The notes beneath the pieces were generated by a model. The model did no database searches. It was given only the letters and a program-made list of their open reading frames with translations, and was not told the origin of the DNA. 40,917 nucleotides of DNA from an uncultured Campylobacter sp. (GTDB taxonomy: Bacteria > Campylobacterota > Campylobacteria > Campylobacterales > Campylobacteraceae): NCBI RefSeq assembly GCF_938030685.1, contig NZ_CALHHX010000044.1, positions 1-40,917 on the forward strand. Direction: 5' to 3'. Every line of letters begins with the position of its first letter. Position 1 is the stretch's first letter. A program made the position numbers and the translations under genes. Below, in pieces: positions 1 to 5,469 of this stretch.

Positions 1-14
1 AGAAAGGATAGAAA

Positions 15-86
15 ATGAGAAAGTTTGAGGCACTAAAAACATATGCAGAGCTAGCTTGGGCGAGGTATATGGGATTGAACAATTAA
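15..86 (+). CDS. Tiny 23-codon reading frame, doubtful
   Basis: A short frame begins with ATG preceded by an AAAGGA ribosome-binding-like sequence and ends in TAA. The 23-residue product is MRKFEALKTYAELAWARYMG followed by LNN. I do not recognise it. It lies directly before a decayed copy of the 88-residue gene found at 1248-1514, so it may be a leftover of a disrupted gene whose start lies outside or at the window edge. Expression is uncertain. Confidence 0.2.
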   Translation: MRKFEALKTYAELAWARYMGLNN

Positions 87-197
87 CAAGCTATGGTATA
101 AAAAGACTACTATGCTATTTAGATTTAACTGAGGGCTAATTCAGATCAAACAGATCCAAATATTAAATTTGCAAATTTAAATTTACTAATTGTGTGA
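87..197 (+). pseudogene. Decayed tail copy of the 88-residue RTX-like fragment gene
   Basis: The stretch from 135 to the TGA at 195-197 encodes ANSDQTDPNIKFANLNLLIV, nearly identical to the last 20 residues of the intact 88-residue gene ending at 1514. Around 87-105 the DNA again matches that gene (CAAGCTATGGTA), but the segment between is missing and in-frame stops (for example TAA at 126-128) break it. It is therefore a truncated paralogue. It is followed, as in the second copy, by a small hairpin and a membrane-protein gene. The first 301 bases hold no other gene I can support. Confidence 0.6.
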
Positions 198-236
198 ATT
201 TGTAAAGTAAGTTTAAATTTGTAAATTTAATAAATT

Positions 237-254
237 CAGTATCAAACGATACTG
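237..254 (+). repeat. Small inverted repeat, copy 1 of a conserved intergenic hairpin
   Basis: CAGTATC, loop AAAC, GATACTG: a perfect 7-bp stem followed by ACCGAG. The same arrangement recurs at 1559-1575 with an A-to-G change that keeps a G-U pair. It has no poly-T tail, so it is not an obvious terminator. Confidence 0.6.
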
Positions 255-301
255 ACCGAGTTTAAATTCGCAAGTTAAACTTTAAATTTGAAAGGAAAAA
301 T

Positions 302-1261
302 ATGAAAAAATTATTTAAAATTTTATTTATAATATTTATTTTATTTACTTTGTGTCTTATTATTTCATTTGCTTATCAACTTTATAAAGACGACAAAAGG
401 CATACTGCCGAATTAGAAGCTATGTTTGATAAATACGATAAAGTAAAATATTTGGAAAACAAGATAGATTTTAAAACAGCAACCGAGCATGAAAAAATTA
501 ATTTTCACATAAAAGATTTTCTACAAAAAATTCACTATTTAGACAATTATCCAGCAAAAGATATAAAAAAGATGAAAAATATCCATAGAGATATAAATGA
601 CTTTGCTGAAACAAGATTTTATTTTTGCAATGGAGACAAATACCCTGATGACAAATGCGAATTTTTCAAGCTTGATAAAAGATTAAATTTAGAATATTTA
701 CTAAATTTAGGTTCTAAAATTTGTAATGCCGACACACCTATACAAAACGCACAAGAGATAATTGATAATGATGAAATTTTAAAAATAGAACCTTTTTATC
801 CGTTCAATGAAAAATACATTATTGATGAAAATGGTAAATTTTTGGAAAATTTCGTTTATATTGGCGAAAATAAGCATATACTTTTTTCAGATTTTGTATT
901 TATAAATAAAAAAGTCTTAAAATATCACGATACAAAAAACGACATAGTCATTGTATCAAATATTATGTTTTCTTGGCTTTTAGCAAATGCTATTGTCAAT
1001 AACGAAATATCAGAATTTTGCGTTACCCATAATCTACTGACAACAAACAAAAAAAGATTTTTTGAAAAAACATATAGGAGAGAATATTATTTTAAATATA
1101 TTCCTGCCAATAGACCTACACTCCAAAATATCGTTTTTAATGATTTTTCATATAATGGCGATTACTATTATAATGTGATTTTAGAGCAATACCAAACTTT
1201 AAAAAACAACAATTTCAATAAAAATCTAAATTTACAAGGAGACGGCAATGCCAACAATTAA
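302..1261 (+). CDS. Hypothetical protein with N-terminal membrane anchor
   Basis: A 319-residue protein I do not recognise. Residues 7 to about 28 form one strongly hydrophobic segment, with lysines in front, so the protein is probably anchored in the inner membrane with most of the chain on one side. The remainder is rich in Lys, Asn, Tyr and Phe with a few cysteines. The ATG is preceded by AAAGGA at a good distance. Its 3' end overlaps the next gene by 14 nt, so the two are probably co-translated. Low GC and AT-rich codons contrast with the chromosome to the right of 12249 and point to acquired DNA. Its position after an RTX-like tail fragment would suit an immunity or accessory protein, which is inference only. 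Confidence 0.6.
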   Translation: MKKLFKILFIIFILFTLCLIISFAYQLYKDDKRHTAELEAMFDKYDKVKYLENKIDFKTATEHEKINFHIKDFLQKIHYLDNYPAKDIKKMKNIHRDINDFAETRFYFCNGDKYPDDKCEFFKLDKRLNLEYLLNLGSKICNADTPIQNAQEIIDNDEILKIEPFYPFNEKYIIDENGKFLENFVYIGENKHILFSDFVFINKKVLKYHDTKNDIVIVSNIMFSWLLANAIVNNEISEFCVTHNLLTTNKKRFFEKTYRREYYFKYIPANRPTLQNIVFNDFSYNGDYYYNVILEQYQTLKNNNFNKNLNLQGDGNANN

Positions 1262-1514
1262 AGAAGCACAGCTTGATTTAAACAACAGAGATTATGCTTT
1301 GGAAGTTTTGAGTTACTATACTTTTGGTGAAGTTTTAAATTTGCGCCAAGCTATGGTAAAAGATAAAGTTTTACAAACAATGGTTCAAAACTACATTGCT
1401 TCAGATAAAGCCAAACAAAATGAGATAATAAACGACATAATCTATCGTTGGGCTAACTCAGACCAAATAGATCCAAATATCAAATTTGTAAATTTAAATT
1501 TACTTGTTGCTTGA
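1248..1514 (+). CDS. Small protein resembling a segment of RTX-type large proteins
   Basis: An 88-residue protein starting at an ATG preceded by AAGGAG. The pattern 'NEIINDIIYRWANSDQIDPN' near the C-terminus recalls, from memory, the 'DDIIYRWAGVEDVDPNSR' type segment found in large haemolysin-type calcium-binding (RTX) proteins. No glycine-rich calcium repeats are present, so at best this is an isolated fragment of such a protein. A truncated second copy of its last 20 codons lies at 135-197. The gene overlaps the upstream membrane-protein gene by 14 nt and is followed by a hairpin and another membrane-protein gene. A remnant or displaced C-terminal cassette of a large secreted toxin is the likeliest reading; a real function is unproven. 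Confidence 0.5.
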   Translation: MPTIKEAQLDLNNRDYALEVLSYYTFGEVLNLRQAMVKDKVLQTMVQNYIASDKAKQNEIINDIIYRWANSDQIDPNIKFVNLNLLVA

Positions 1515-1558
1515 ATTTAAAAGCAATAGCAAGTTTAAATTTGTGAATTCATAAAATT

Positions 1559-1575
1559 CAGTATCAGTGGTACTG
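1559..1575 (+). repeat. Small inverted repeat, copy 2 of a conserved intergenic hairpin
   Basis: CAGTATC, loop AGT, GGTACTG, then ACCGAG. Compared with copy 1 at 237-254 one stem base changes A to G and converts a U-A pair to U-G, so the RNA stem is kept while the loop differs completely. The flanking TTCAGTATC and TACTGACCGAG are shared. Confidence 0.6.
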
Positions 1576-1618
1576 ACCGAGATTGAATTTGCTAGGAAAT
1601 TTTATAAAAAGGATTGAT

Positions 1619-2443
1619 TTGAATAACGATATAAAGCAACGAGCCGAGCAGTTAAGAAAAAATGCAGAAGCAAAAATACAACAAGCCCAAATCAAAGAGC
1701 GAAAATATCAACAATGGCTTGAAAATCAAAAACAAAACAATCCGAATTTTAGGGATTATGATGAAAATCCTTTGATTATTCAAAGTTATGAAGAGTTTTT
1801 CGTTTTAACATTGCTTGTTTCATCTTTTCTTTTTGCTTGTATACTTGCTGGGATACTAAATGAACTGCGTTGGAGAGAAGTGCCGCAAGAGTTGCTTTGG
1901 TTAAGTTTGATACCTATGAGTTATATTATCATCGTCGCAATTTTTCAAAAATTCAAATTTAAAAACCATAAAATCAAATTTACAAACCACTATATAGAAT
2001 TTTATGATTACAGAAAATTAAAACGACAATGTAAAATTGCGATAGATGAATTAGCTAGACCTTTTTTTACTCAATGCACAATAAAAAAATCCAAATTTGA
2101 TATATTGTTTAATTTATTTATGGTTCTAGTGATAAGTTTAACATTTTTATCAGCTGGAATTTTGGAAACAATGTATTTTTTGATTTCATTTTATCTTGCA
2201 AATTTGATACTAAAATTTCTTTTTTATATATTTGCAAGTAAAAGCTTGAAAAATTTTAAAATATTTCCATTTATACAGGTTGATAAACCACACAGCACCG
2301 TGCCTATGTATGGTGCATTATTATCGGCTAGATATTATTTAGTCTATTTGTATAACGATGAAATTTATAAAGAAGTTAAAAAATATTTTTTGCAACAAGG
2401 TATAAACATAGATAATTTACCGAAAAGGTATTCAATTTTTTAG
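1619..2443 (+). CDS. Hypothetical multi-pass membrane protein
   Basis: A 274-residue protein I do not recognise. I place the start at the TTG at 1619 because AAAAAGGA lies 5 nt upstream; an in-frame TTG at 1583 is closer to the repeat and has no good ribosome-binding site. The first 60 residues are hydrophilic, rich in Gln and Lys and probably helical or coiled-coil. Two hydrophobic segments follow (near residues 65-85 and 93-110) and two more around 160-205. It occupies the same place in its module (RTX-like tail, hairpin, membrane protein) as the 319-residue protein, but the two are not obviously homologous. Possible immunity-type protein, by position only. Confidence 0.6.
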   Translation: MNNDIKQRAEQLRKNAEAKIQQAQIKERKYQQWLENQKQNNPNFRDYDENPLIIQSYEEFFVLTLLVSSFLFACILAGILNELRWREVPQELLWLSLIPMSYIIIVAIFQKFKFKNHKIKFTNHYIEFYDYRKLKRQCKIAIDELARPFFTQCTIKKSKFDILFNLFMVLVISLTFLSAGILETMYFLISFYLANLILKFLFYIFASKSLKNFKIFPFIQVDKPHSTVPMYGALLSARYYLVYLYNDEIYKEVKKYFLQQGINIDNLPKRYSIF

Positions 2444-2488
2444 TAACAAAATTTAATAAAACCAAAAAATAGGGAAAATTTTGATAGA

Positions 2489-2511
2489 TGGTGCGACCGA
2501 CGAGATTTGAA
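2489..2511. repeat. attL: 23-bp copy of the tRNA-Leu 3' end
   Basis: Identical to 12249-12271. Bases just outside differ on both sides (A versus G at the left edge, A versus C at the right), which fixes the core at 23 bp. It is the left crossover copy made by integration into the tRNA gene. Confidence 0.9.
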
Positions 2512-2546
2512 ATTTTACTACGCATTTAAATTTATATTAAATTTAT

Positions 2547-2564
2547 TTGTGTATAATTACACAA
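2547..2564. promoter_or_regulatory. hicAB promoter with palindromic operator over the -10 box
   Basis: TTGTGTA, spacer TAAT, TACACAA is a perfect 7-bp inverted repeat. Inside it lies a consensus -10 box TATAAT (2552-2557), 20 bases before the hicA start. HicB family antitoxins bind palindromes at their own promoter, so this is a strong candidate autoregulatory operator; the binding is inferred. Confidence 0.65.
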
Positions 2565-2576
2565 TAAGGTTTAAAG

Positions 2577-2804
2577 ATGAGCAAAGACGATAAATTAATC
2601 AAGGATTTGGAAAATAATCCTAAAAACGTAAGGTTTGAGACTCTAGAAAAAATTTTACTTAGCAGAGGTTTTACTTTGCAAAGCATTAAAGGTTCTCACC
2701 ATAATTTTGTCAGAAATGGCTATTTGGTAACTTTGCCTAAACATAAGCCTATGAAAATTTTTTATGTTAAACTTGTGCTAAAATCTATAGAGGAGCAGAA
2801 ATGA
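2577..2804 (+). CDS. hicA: HicA-type mRNA interferase toxin
   Basis: A 75-residue protein matching the HicA (YcfA) family along its whole length. 'NPKNVRFETLEKILLSRGF' is the typical opening helix of the dsRBD-like fold. 'GSHHNF' carries the histidine that HicA toxins need to cut mRNA, and 'LPKHKPMKIFYVKLVLK' is the usual C-terminal strand and helix. AAGG lies 7 nt before the ATG. It overlaps the antitoxin gene by 4 nt (ATGA) in the common toxin-first order. It sits just inside attL of the prophage and probably stabilises the lysogen or acts in phage competition; that role is inferred. Confidence 0.88.
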   Translation: MSKDDKLIKDLENNPKNVRFETLEKILLSRGFTLQSIKGSHHNFVRNGYLVTLPKHKPMKIFYVKLVLKSIEEQK

Positions 2805-3157
2805 AAAAGGATTTAAACTATTATCTAAATTTGCCTTATAAAATCGAGCTTAGAAAGATAGCGGACGATGAAGGCGGTGGCTGGGGTGCATTTATGCCTG
2901 AATTTAAAGGTTATGCTTTGTTTTGGGGCGACGGCGATACAAAAGAGGAAGCATTAAACTATCTTGATGCCGCTTTTAAATCTACGCTTGAGAGTATGCT
3001 AGAGCATAATGATTTTATTCCCGAGCCTACTTCTGATAAGAAAATTCGTGTAAATGTAAGCCTTTCGCAATCTTTGCTTAATGCTATCGACAAGGTAACT
3101 AATAATAGATCACAATTTTTAAGCGAGGCTGCGAATTTGAAGCTTAATGGGATTTAG
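2801..3157 (+). CDS. hicB: HicB-type antitoxin with ribbon-helix-helix tail
   Basis: A 118-residue partner of HicA. Residues 10-75 ('IELRKIADDEGGGWGAFMPE', then a GDGDTKEEAL motif) form the partial RNase H-like fold typical of HicB. Residues 85-118 ('KIRVNVSLSQSLLNAIDKV') look like a ribbon-helix-helix DNA-binding domain. It should neutralise HicA in the cytoplasm and repress the palindromic promoter at 2547-2564. The gene is translationally coupled to hicA. Its 3' end overlaps by 4 nt the end of the convergent nuclease-like gene, so transcripts from both sides would meet here. Confidence 0.87.
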   Translation: MKKDLNYYLNLPYKIELRKIADDEGGGWGAFMPEFKGYALFWGDGDTKEEALNYLDAAFKSTLESMLEHNDFIPEPTSDKKIRVNVSLSQSLLNAIDKVTNNRSQFLSEAANLKLNGI

Positions 3158-3684
3158 TAGATTTTTCTATAATGTTGTAGTGCGACATTAAAGAATTCTA
3201 TTTCGTTATTGATTTGCTTTAGGTATTCGCGTATTTCTTTATTTTTGTAAGGATTTGATATTACGAAAATTTTTCTTATGCTTTTTCGTCTTAGTTTGAT
3301 GTAGTTTTTTTGTTCGTATTCTCTGCAATTATATACAAATTTTTTAACGCTATTCAGATCTGCTTGCTTTTTCCAGTTTTTGCATTGAACTAATACTACT
3401 TCAATTCCCTTATAGCATATTAAGTCGATGCCCTCGTCATAAAAACCTTCGTTTATTCCTTTATAGTATACTTTATAACCGTGTTCTTTGAATAATCTAC
3501 CTATATAAAATTCATATTCGTCGCCTTTTTCTTTATTCGTTTGTTCTCGATAATAATTTCTATATTTTGGCTTCCAATCTTTTTTATATTGAAAATTTTG
3601 GTCTACTTCTGGATATTGGTTAGAGATTAAAGAAAGCAGTAAAAGTAGTATTATTACTATAAGAAAAATTATGAAAAGCCACAT
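3154..3684 (-). CDS. Membrane-anchored restriction-endonuclease-like (Mrr-fold) protein
   Basis: A 176-residue protein. Residues 1-21 are one hydrophobic segment ('WLFIIFLIVIILLLLLSLIS'), followed by a basic linker. Residues 53-115 match the Mrr_cat type PD-(D/E)XK nuclease fold: 'GDEYEFYIGRLF' (helix with the family Glu), 'GIDLI' (metal-binding Asp) and 'VVLVQCKNW' (Q-x-K). All three catalytic positions are present. The nuclease domain probably faces the cytoplasm, tethered to the membrane. It lies 1 nt after the repressor gene and should be transcribed with it in the lysogen, which suits superinfection exclusion or defence (inference). Convergent with hicB. Confidence 0.7.
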   Translation of the reverse strand: MWLFIIFLIVIILLLLLSLISNQYPEVDQNFQYKKDWKPKYRNYYREQTNKEKGDEYEFYIGRLFKEHGYKVYYKGINEGFYDEGIDLICYKGIEVVLVQCKNWKKQADLNSVKKFVYNCREYEQKNYIKLRRKSIRKIFVISNPYKNKEIREYLKQINNEIEFFNVALQHYRKIY

Positions 3685-3685
3685 T

Positions 3686-3925
3686 TTATTTTTCCAATTG
3701 CTTTTTTAATACTCTAGCTTTTATATCGCTTAGGTAAAATTCTTTTTCTAATTCGTTTAGGCTTCTAAATAGTTTTATTATTTCTTGTTCTGCTTTGCTA
3801 AAATTATTTGAATTTTCATTTTTAAAATTCATTACTATATTGTATAAATTTGGTTTTTCTTTTTTCCAATTATAAAGTGTGGGTGTCGTGATATTTATAT
3901 ATTCGCAAATTTCTCGTATTGTCAA
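3686..3925 (-). CDS. Small helix-turn-helix regulator, candidate prophage repressor
   Basis: A 79-residue protein with an N-terminal helix-turn-helix, 'IREICEYINITTPTLYNWKK', and a Lys/Glu-rich helical tail. The start is TTG at 3925, supported by AAAAGGA 7 nt upstream; no ATG fits. It is read leftward, divergent from the structural operon, and its start is only about 20 nt from the -35 box of the main rightward promoter. It is thus well placed to repress the virion genes and its own transcription through the inverted repeat at 3951-3992. Related small regulators are frequent at inovirus control regions. An activator or excisionase role cannot be excluded. Confidence 0.65.
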   Translation of the reverse strand: MTIREICEYINITTPTLYNWKKEKPNLYNIVMNFKNENSNNFSKAEQEIIKLFRSLNELEKEFYLSDIKARVLKKQLEK

Positions 3926-3943
3926 AATTTTTCCTTTTTTCTA

Positions 3944-3972
3944 TTGACAATGTCTAAATTATTTTGTATAAT
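3944..3972 (+). promoter_or_regulatory. Consensus sigma-70 promoter for the phage structural operon
   Basis: TTGACA (3944-3949), 17-bp spacer, TATAAT (3967-3972): a full consensus match and spacing. This is rare in Campylobacter, where -35 boxes are usually poor. Transcription would start near 3980 and run into the ssb-like, coat and later genes, leaving a long leader of about 200 nt. Confidence 0.8.
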
Positions 3973-3993
3973 GTGTTTAAATATTTTAGACAT
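3950..3993. promoter_or_regulatory. Inverted-repeat operator around the -10 box
   Basis: ATGTCTAAA (3950-3958) and TTTAGACAT (3985-3993) are perfect 9-bp inverted arms centred on the -10 region of the main promoter. A short palindrome GACAATGTC (3946-3954) overlaps the -35. The likely ligand is the adjacent small HTH protein; this is inferred from position. Confidence 0.6.
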
Positions 3994-4074
3994 ATAAACA
4001 GAATGTTTAATATATTTTAAAAGTCCAAAAATATTTTAGCTTATTTTTGCTAAATATTTGCGAAATTCTTTTTA

Positions 4075-4133
4075 GAGTTTCAGACCCGGGCACGTCTTTA
4101 AACTGCTTGGGGGTGGTTATAAGCTCCGCCCCC
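4075..4133 (+). ncRNA. Structured leader element A upstream of the ssb-like gene
   Basis: In the roughly 200-nt 5' leader. AGTTT (4076-4080) can pair with AAACT (4100-4104), enclosing a GAC/GTC mini-hairpin with a CCCGGG core. Then GGGGGTGG (4109-4116) pairs with CCGCCCCC (4126-4133), 8 bp with one G-U, loop of 9. No T tract follows, so it is not a simple terminator. A clear homologue lies at 4534-4599. Together they look like a duplicated cis-acting RNA (or ssDNA) element; function unknown. Confidence 0.55.
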
Positions 4134-4179
4134 GTTAAAACCAAAAGCTTGATGAAATTTTCCTTAAAGGAGCTTTATT

Positions 4180-4524
4180 ATGATTACTTACTTAATCGGG
4201 CTTGTTGACGAAGTTCGCCCCGTCAAGAATACAAATCGCCAAACTGGTGAAATTACTCAAACGCTTGAAGTTACCGTTACTTATTCCTCTCACGATCTTG
4301 AGGGATACAAGGTCAAAGATACTGAAATTTTGCGTTTACCTATTACGGAGCGTGAAAAATGGCAAGGTTTCAAGGATAAATTTGTCGGAATTCCTTATCG
4401 CTTTATCTCTGCCGGGCAACGCGGGAATTTTCTTATTGTTGCCGATGATATCCAGATAGAAACTTTCGACAAGTCGCCTTTTGCGGCTTCTGCTGTTCCT
4501 GCGGCTGCTGTTTCTAAAAAATAG
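4180..4524 (+). CDS. Putative phage single-stranded-DNA-binding protein (gene V-like)
   Basis: A 114-residue protein with no signal peptide or membrane segment. The pattern of short beta-like stretches ('EVTVTYSS', 'TEILRLPITE', 'YRFISAGQRGNFLIVADDIQ') and the flexible Ala/Pro/Lys tail fit a small OB-fold or gene V-like protein. Its place is that of the ssDNA-binding protein in filamentous phages, between control region and major coat gene. AAAGGAG precedes the ATG by 7 nt. I assign the role mostly from position; the sequence alone does not prove it. In filamentous phages this protein coats the new plus strand before export and can repress translation of other phage mRNAs. Confidence 0.5.
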   Translation: MITYLIGLVDEVRPVKNTNRQTGEITQTLEVTVTYSSHDLEGYKVKDTEILRLPITEREKWQGFKDKFVGIPYRFISAGQRGNFLIVADDIQIETFDKSPFAASAVPAAAVSKK

Positions 4525-4533
4525 GACTTTTAC

Positions 4534-4599
4534 GAGGTTCTGACCTAGGCAAGTCAAAAAACTACTAGGGCGGTTGGGTTTTCACTTCCTTTTCCGCCC
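4534..4599 (+). ncRNA. Structured leader element B upstream of the coat gene
   Basis: Homologous to element A: both follow GAG.TTC.GACC..GGCA.GTC, then AAACT.CT.GGG. The core palindrome is CCTAGG here and CCCGGG in A. The second stem is GGGCGG (4568-4573) with CCGCCC (4594-4599), loop 20 nt. Bases in the stems differ between copies while pairing is kept, apart from one mismatch in the outer helix of this copy. It lies just after the ssb-like stop codon. Confidence 0.55.
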
Positions 4600-4619
4600 G
4601 CACTATAAACCTAAAAAAT

Positions 4620-4650
4620 ACATAAAAGCTTCGCTTATGAGTTTTTATGT
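4620..4650 (+). other. AT-rich hairpin before the major coat gene
   Basis: ACATAAAA (4620-4627) pairs with TTTTATGT (4643-4650), with a smaller AAGC/GCTT hairpin inside. GTCTTTT follows. It could be an RNA processing or weak termination point between ssb-like and coat genes. Weak evidence. Confidence 0.3.
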
Positions 4651-4686
4651 GTCTTTTAGGCGCAAATTTTAAAAAAGGAGCTTGTT

Positions 4687-4932
4687 ATGGGATTTGCAAG
4701 TAAATTTAAAGGGTTTTTGCAAACTTCAAAAGCTAAGGTTTTAGGTGTCGTTGCTGCTGCTTCGATTGTTTGCGTGGATACCGCTTCCGCGGACGTTACG
4801 TTTTCCAAGGACAATGGATTTACTGGAACGTTTGATCTTACGTATTTCTACTCTGCTATCGGCATTATCGTTACCGCGATTGCTATCGTTGCCGCTATCG
4901 GTTTAGCTTTGCGTCAGTTCCGCAAAATTTAG
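4687..4932 (+). CDS. Major coat protein (pVIII-like)
   Basis: An 81-residue precursor built like filamentous phage major coat proteins. It has a basic start, a hydrophobic core and an A-S-A cleavage site after residue 35, leaving a 46-residue mature protein. The mature form begins acidic and amphipathic ('DVTFSKDNGFTGTFDLTYFY'), has one transmembrane helix (about residues 56-75) and a basic end ('LRQFRKI') that would contact the DNA inside the virion. AAAGGAG precedes the ATG. A strong hairpin terminator follows immediately, as after gene VIII in Ff phages. Thousands of copies would be needed, consistent with the strong upstream promoter. Confidence 0.85.
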   Translation: MGFASKFKGFLQTSKAKVLGVVAAASIVCVDTASADVTFSKDNGFTGTFDLTYFYSAIGIIVTAIAIVAAIGLALRQFRKI

Positions 4933-4944
4933 CGTCTTTGCTCC

Positions 4945-4975
4945 TACCTCCCGTGTGTTCGGGAGGTATGTTTTT
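4945..4975 (+). terminator. Intrinsic terminator or attenuator after the coat gene
   Basis: TACCTCCCG (4945-4953), loop TGTGTT, CGGGAGGTA (4960-4968): a perfect 9-bp stem followed by TGTTTTT. It would cap abundant coat mRNA while letting partial read-through supply minor virion genes. Confidence 0.8.
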
Positions 4976-4996
4976 GAATAGAAAAAAAGGTGTCGT

Positions 4997-5119
4997 ATGG
5001 TTTCGTTCGATTTGTCCGCGCTAGTTCTAGCTTGTCAGACGTTGCTTGGCGTTTTCGTCGTTGCGCTTTTCGTTGTCAAAGCTGCTCTAGTCGGAATAGA
5101 AGCTTTGCGGAGAGTATAG
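4997..5119 (+). CDS. Tiny membrane protein, candidate minor coat protein 1
   Basis: A 40-residue frame from ATG (AAAAAAAGG upstream) to TAG: MVSFDLSALVLACQTLLGVF followed by a hydrophobic stretch ending in 'EALRRV'. It has a short acidic start, one transmembrane helix and a basic tail, the layout of pVII/pIX-type filamentous phage tip proteins, which are made without signal peptides. It is the first of three tiny genes between coat terminator and adsorption gene, spaced by 1 and 4 nt. The family cannot be assigned by sequence because such proteins diverge fast. Confidence 0.6.
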   Translation: MVSFDLSALVLACQTLLGVFVVALFVVKAALVGIEALRRV

Positions 5120-5120
5120 A

Positions 5121-5255
5121 ATGCTTACGATACGATCGGTAGATGTTGGGCTTAGTGACGAAATGCTAAACGTGCTATTTGCTGCGACTGCTATTACGCT
5201 TGGCTCTTTGATATTGTTGTTTATTGTATTGACGATTAGCAAAATTTCTGGTTGA
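5121..5255 (+). CDS. Tiny membrane protein, candidate minor coat protein 2
   Basis: A 44-residue frame starting at ATG with GGAGAG upstream, one base after the previous stop: MLTIRSVDVGLSDEMLNVLF, then one transmembrane helix and 'TISKISG'. The polar start, single membrane span and short positively charged tail resemble filamentous phage minor tip proteins (pVII/pIX). Tight packing in the gene row, with only 1 nt to its neighbour, supports real translation. Confidence 0.6.
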   Translation: MLTIRSVDVGLSDEMLNVLFAATAITLGSLILLFIVLTISKISG

Positions 5256-5259
5256 TAGT

Positions 5260-5391
5260 ATGAATTCTGTTTTGAATATTACGGGCGTTGCGAGTTTTGA
5301 TTTATTTTTTAGTATTTTTGTTTATGTGATTATCTCTATCGTGCCCGTAATGCTTGCCGTTTCTGTTTTGATGATTAAATTTTTTAAATGA
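5260..5391 (+). CDS. Tiny membrane protein, candidate minor coat protein 3
   Basis: A 43-residue frame beginning at ATG 5260, four bases after the previous stop, reading MNSVLNITGVASFDLFFSIF, then a hydrophobic span and 'LMIKFFK'. It again has one membrane helix with a basic end. Three such proteins where Ff phages have two (pVII and pIX) suggest a duplication or an additional inner-membrane assembly factor. Start-site evidence is weaker than for the other two; GGTTGATAGT gives only a poor ribosome-binding site. Confidence 0.55.
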   Translation: MNSVLNITGVASFDLFFSIFVYVIISIVPVMLAVSVLMIKFFK

Positions 5392-5411
5392 TGTCTGAAG
5401 TTTCTTTTTTA

Positions 5412-5469
5412 GCTTGATGCGCGCTTTTCATTTCGTCTTACGAAATGAAATTTAGCGCACGCATCAAGC
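5412..5469. other. Long hairpin, candidate packaging signal
   Basis: GCTTGATGCG (5412-5421) pairs perfectly with CGCATCAAGC (5460-5469). Inside, CGC pairs with GCG and TTTCATTTCGT (5426-5436) pairs with ACGAAATGAAA (5440-5450), loop CTT. This gives about 24 bp in a 58-nt hairpin with small internal loops. A second hairpin, CACGCCT-CCA-AGGCGTG (5471-5487), follows. The size and imperfect build recall the packaging-signal hairpin of Ff phages, though the place, before the adsorption gene, is different. No T tract follows, so termination is less likely. Confidence 0.5.

Noticed and set aside
1..2488. This stretch as part of the prophage
   Set aside because: attL lies at 2489-2511 and no further copy of the repeat is found to the left. 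The genes are AT-rich but not phage-like, so I treat the stretch as a separate accessory region.
4109..4133. GC-rich stem as a rho-independent terminator
   Set aside because: No T tract follows, and it lies between promoter and first gene. The homologous element at 4534-4599 also lacks a T tract, so a regulatory or structural role fits better.
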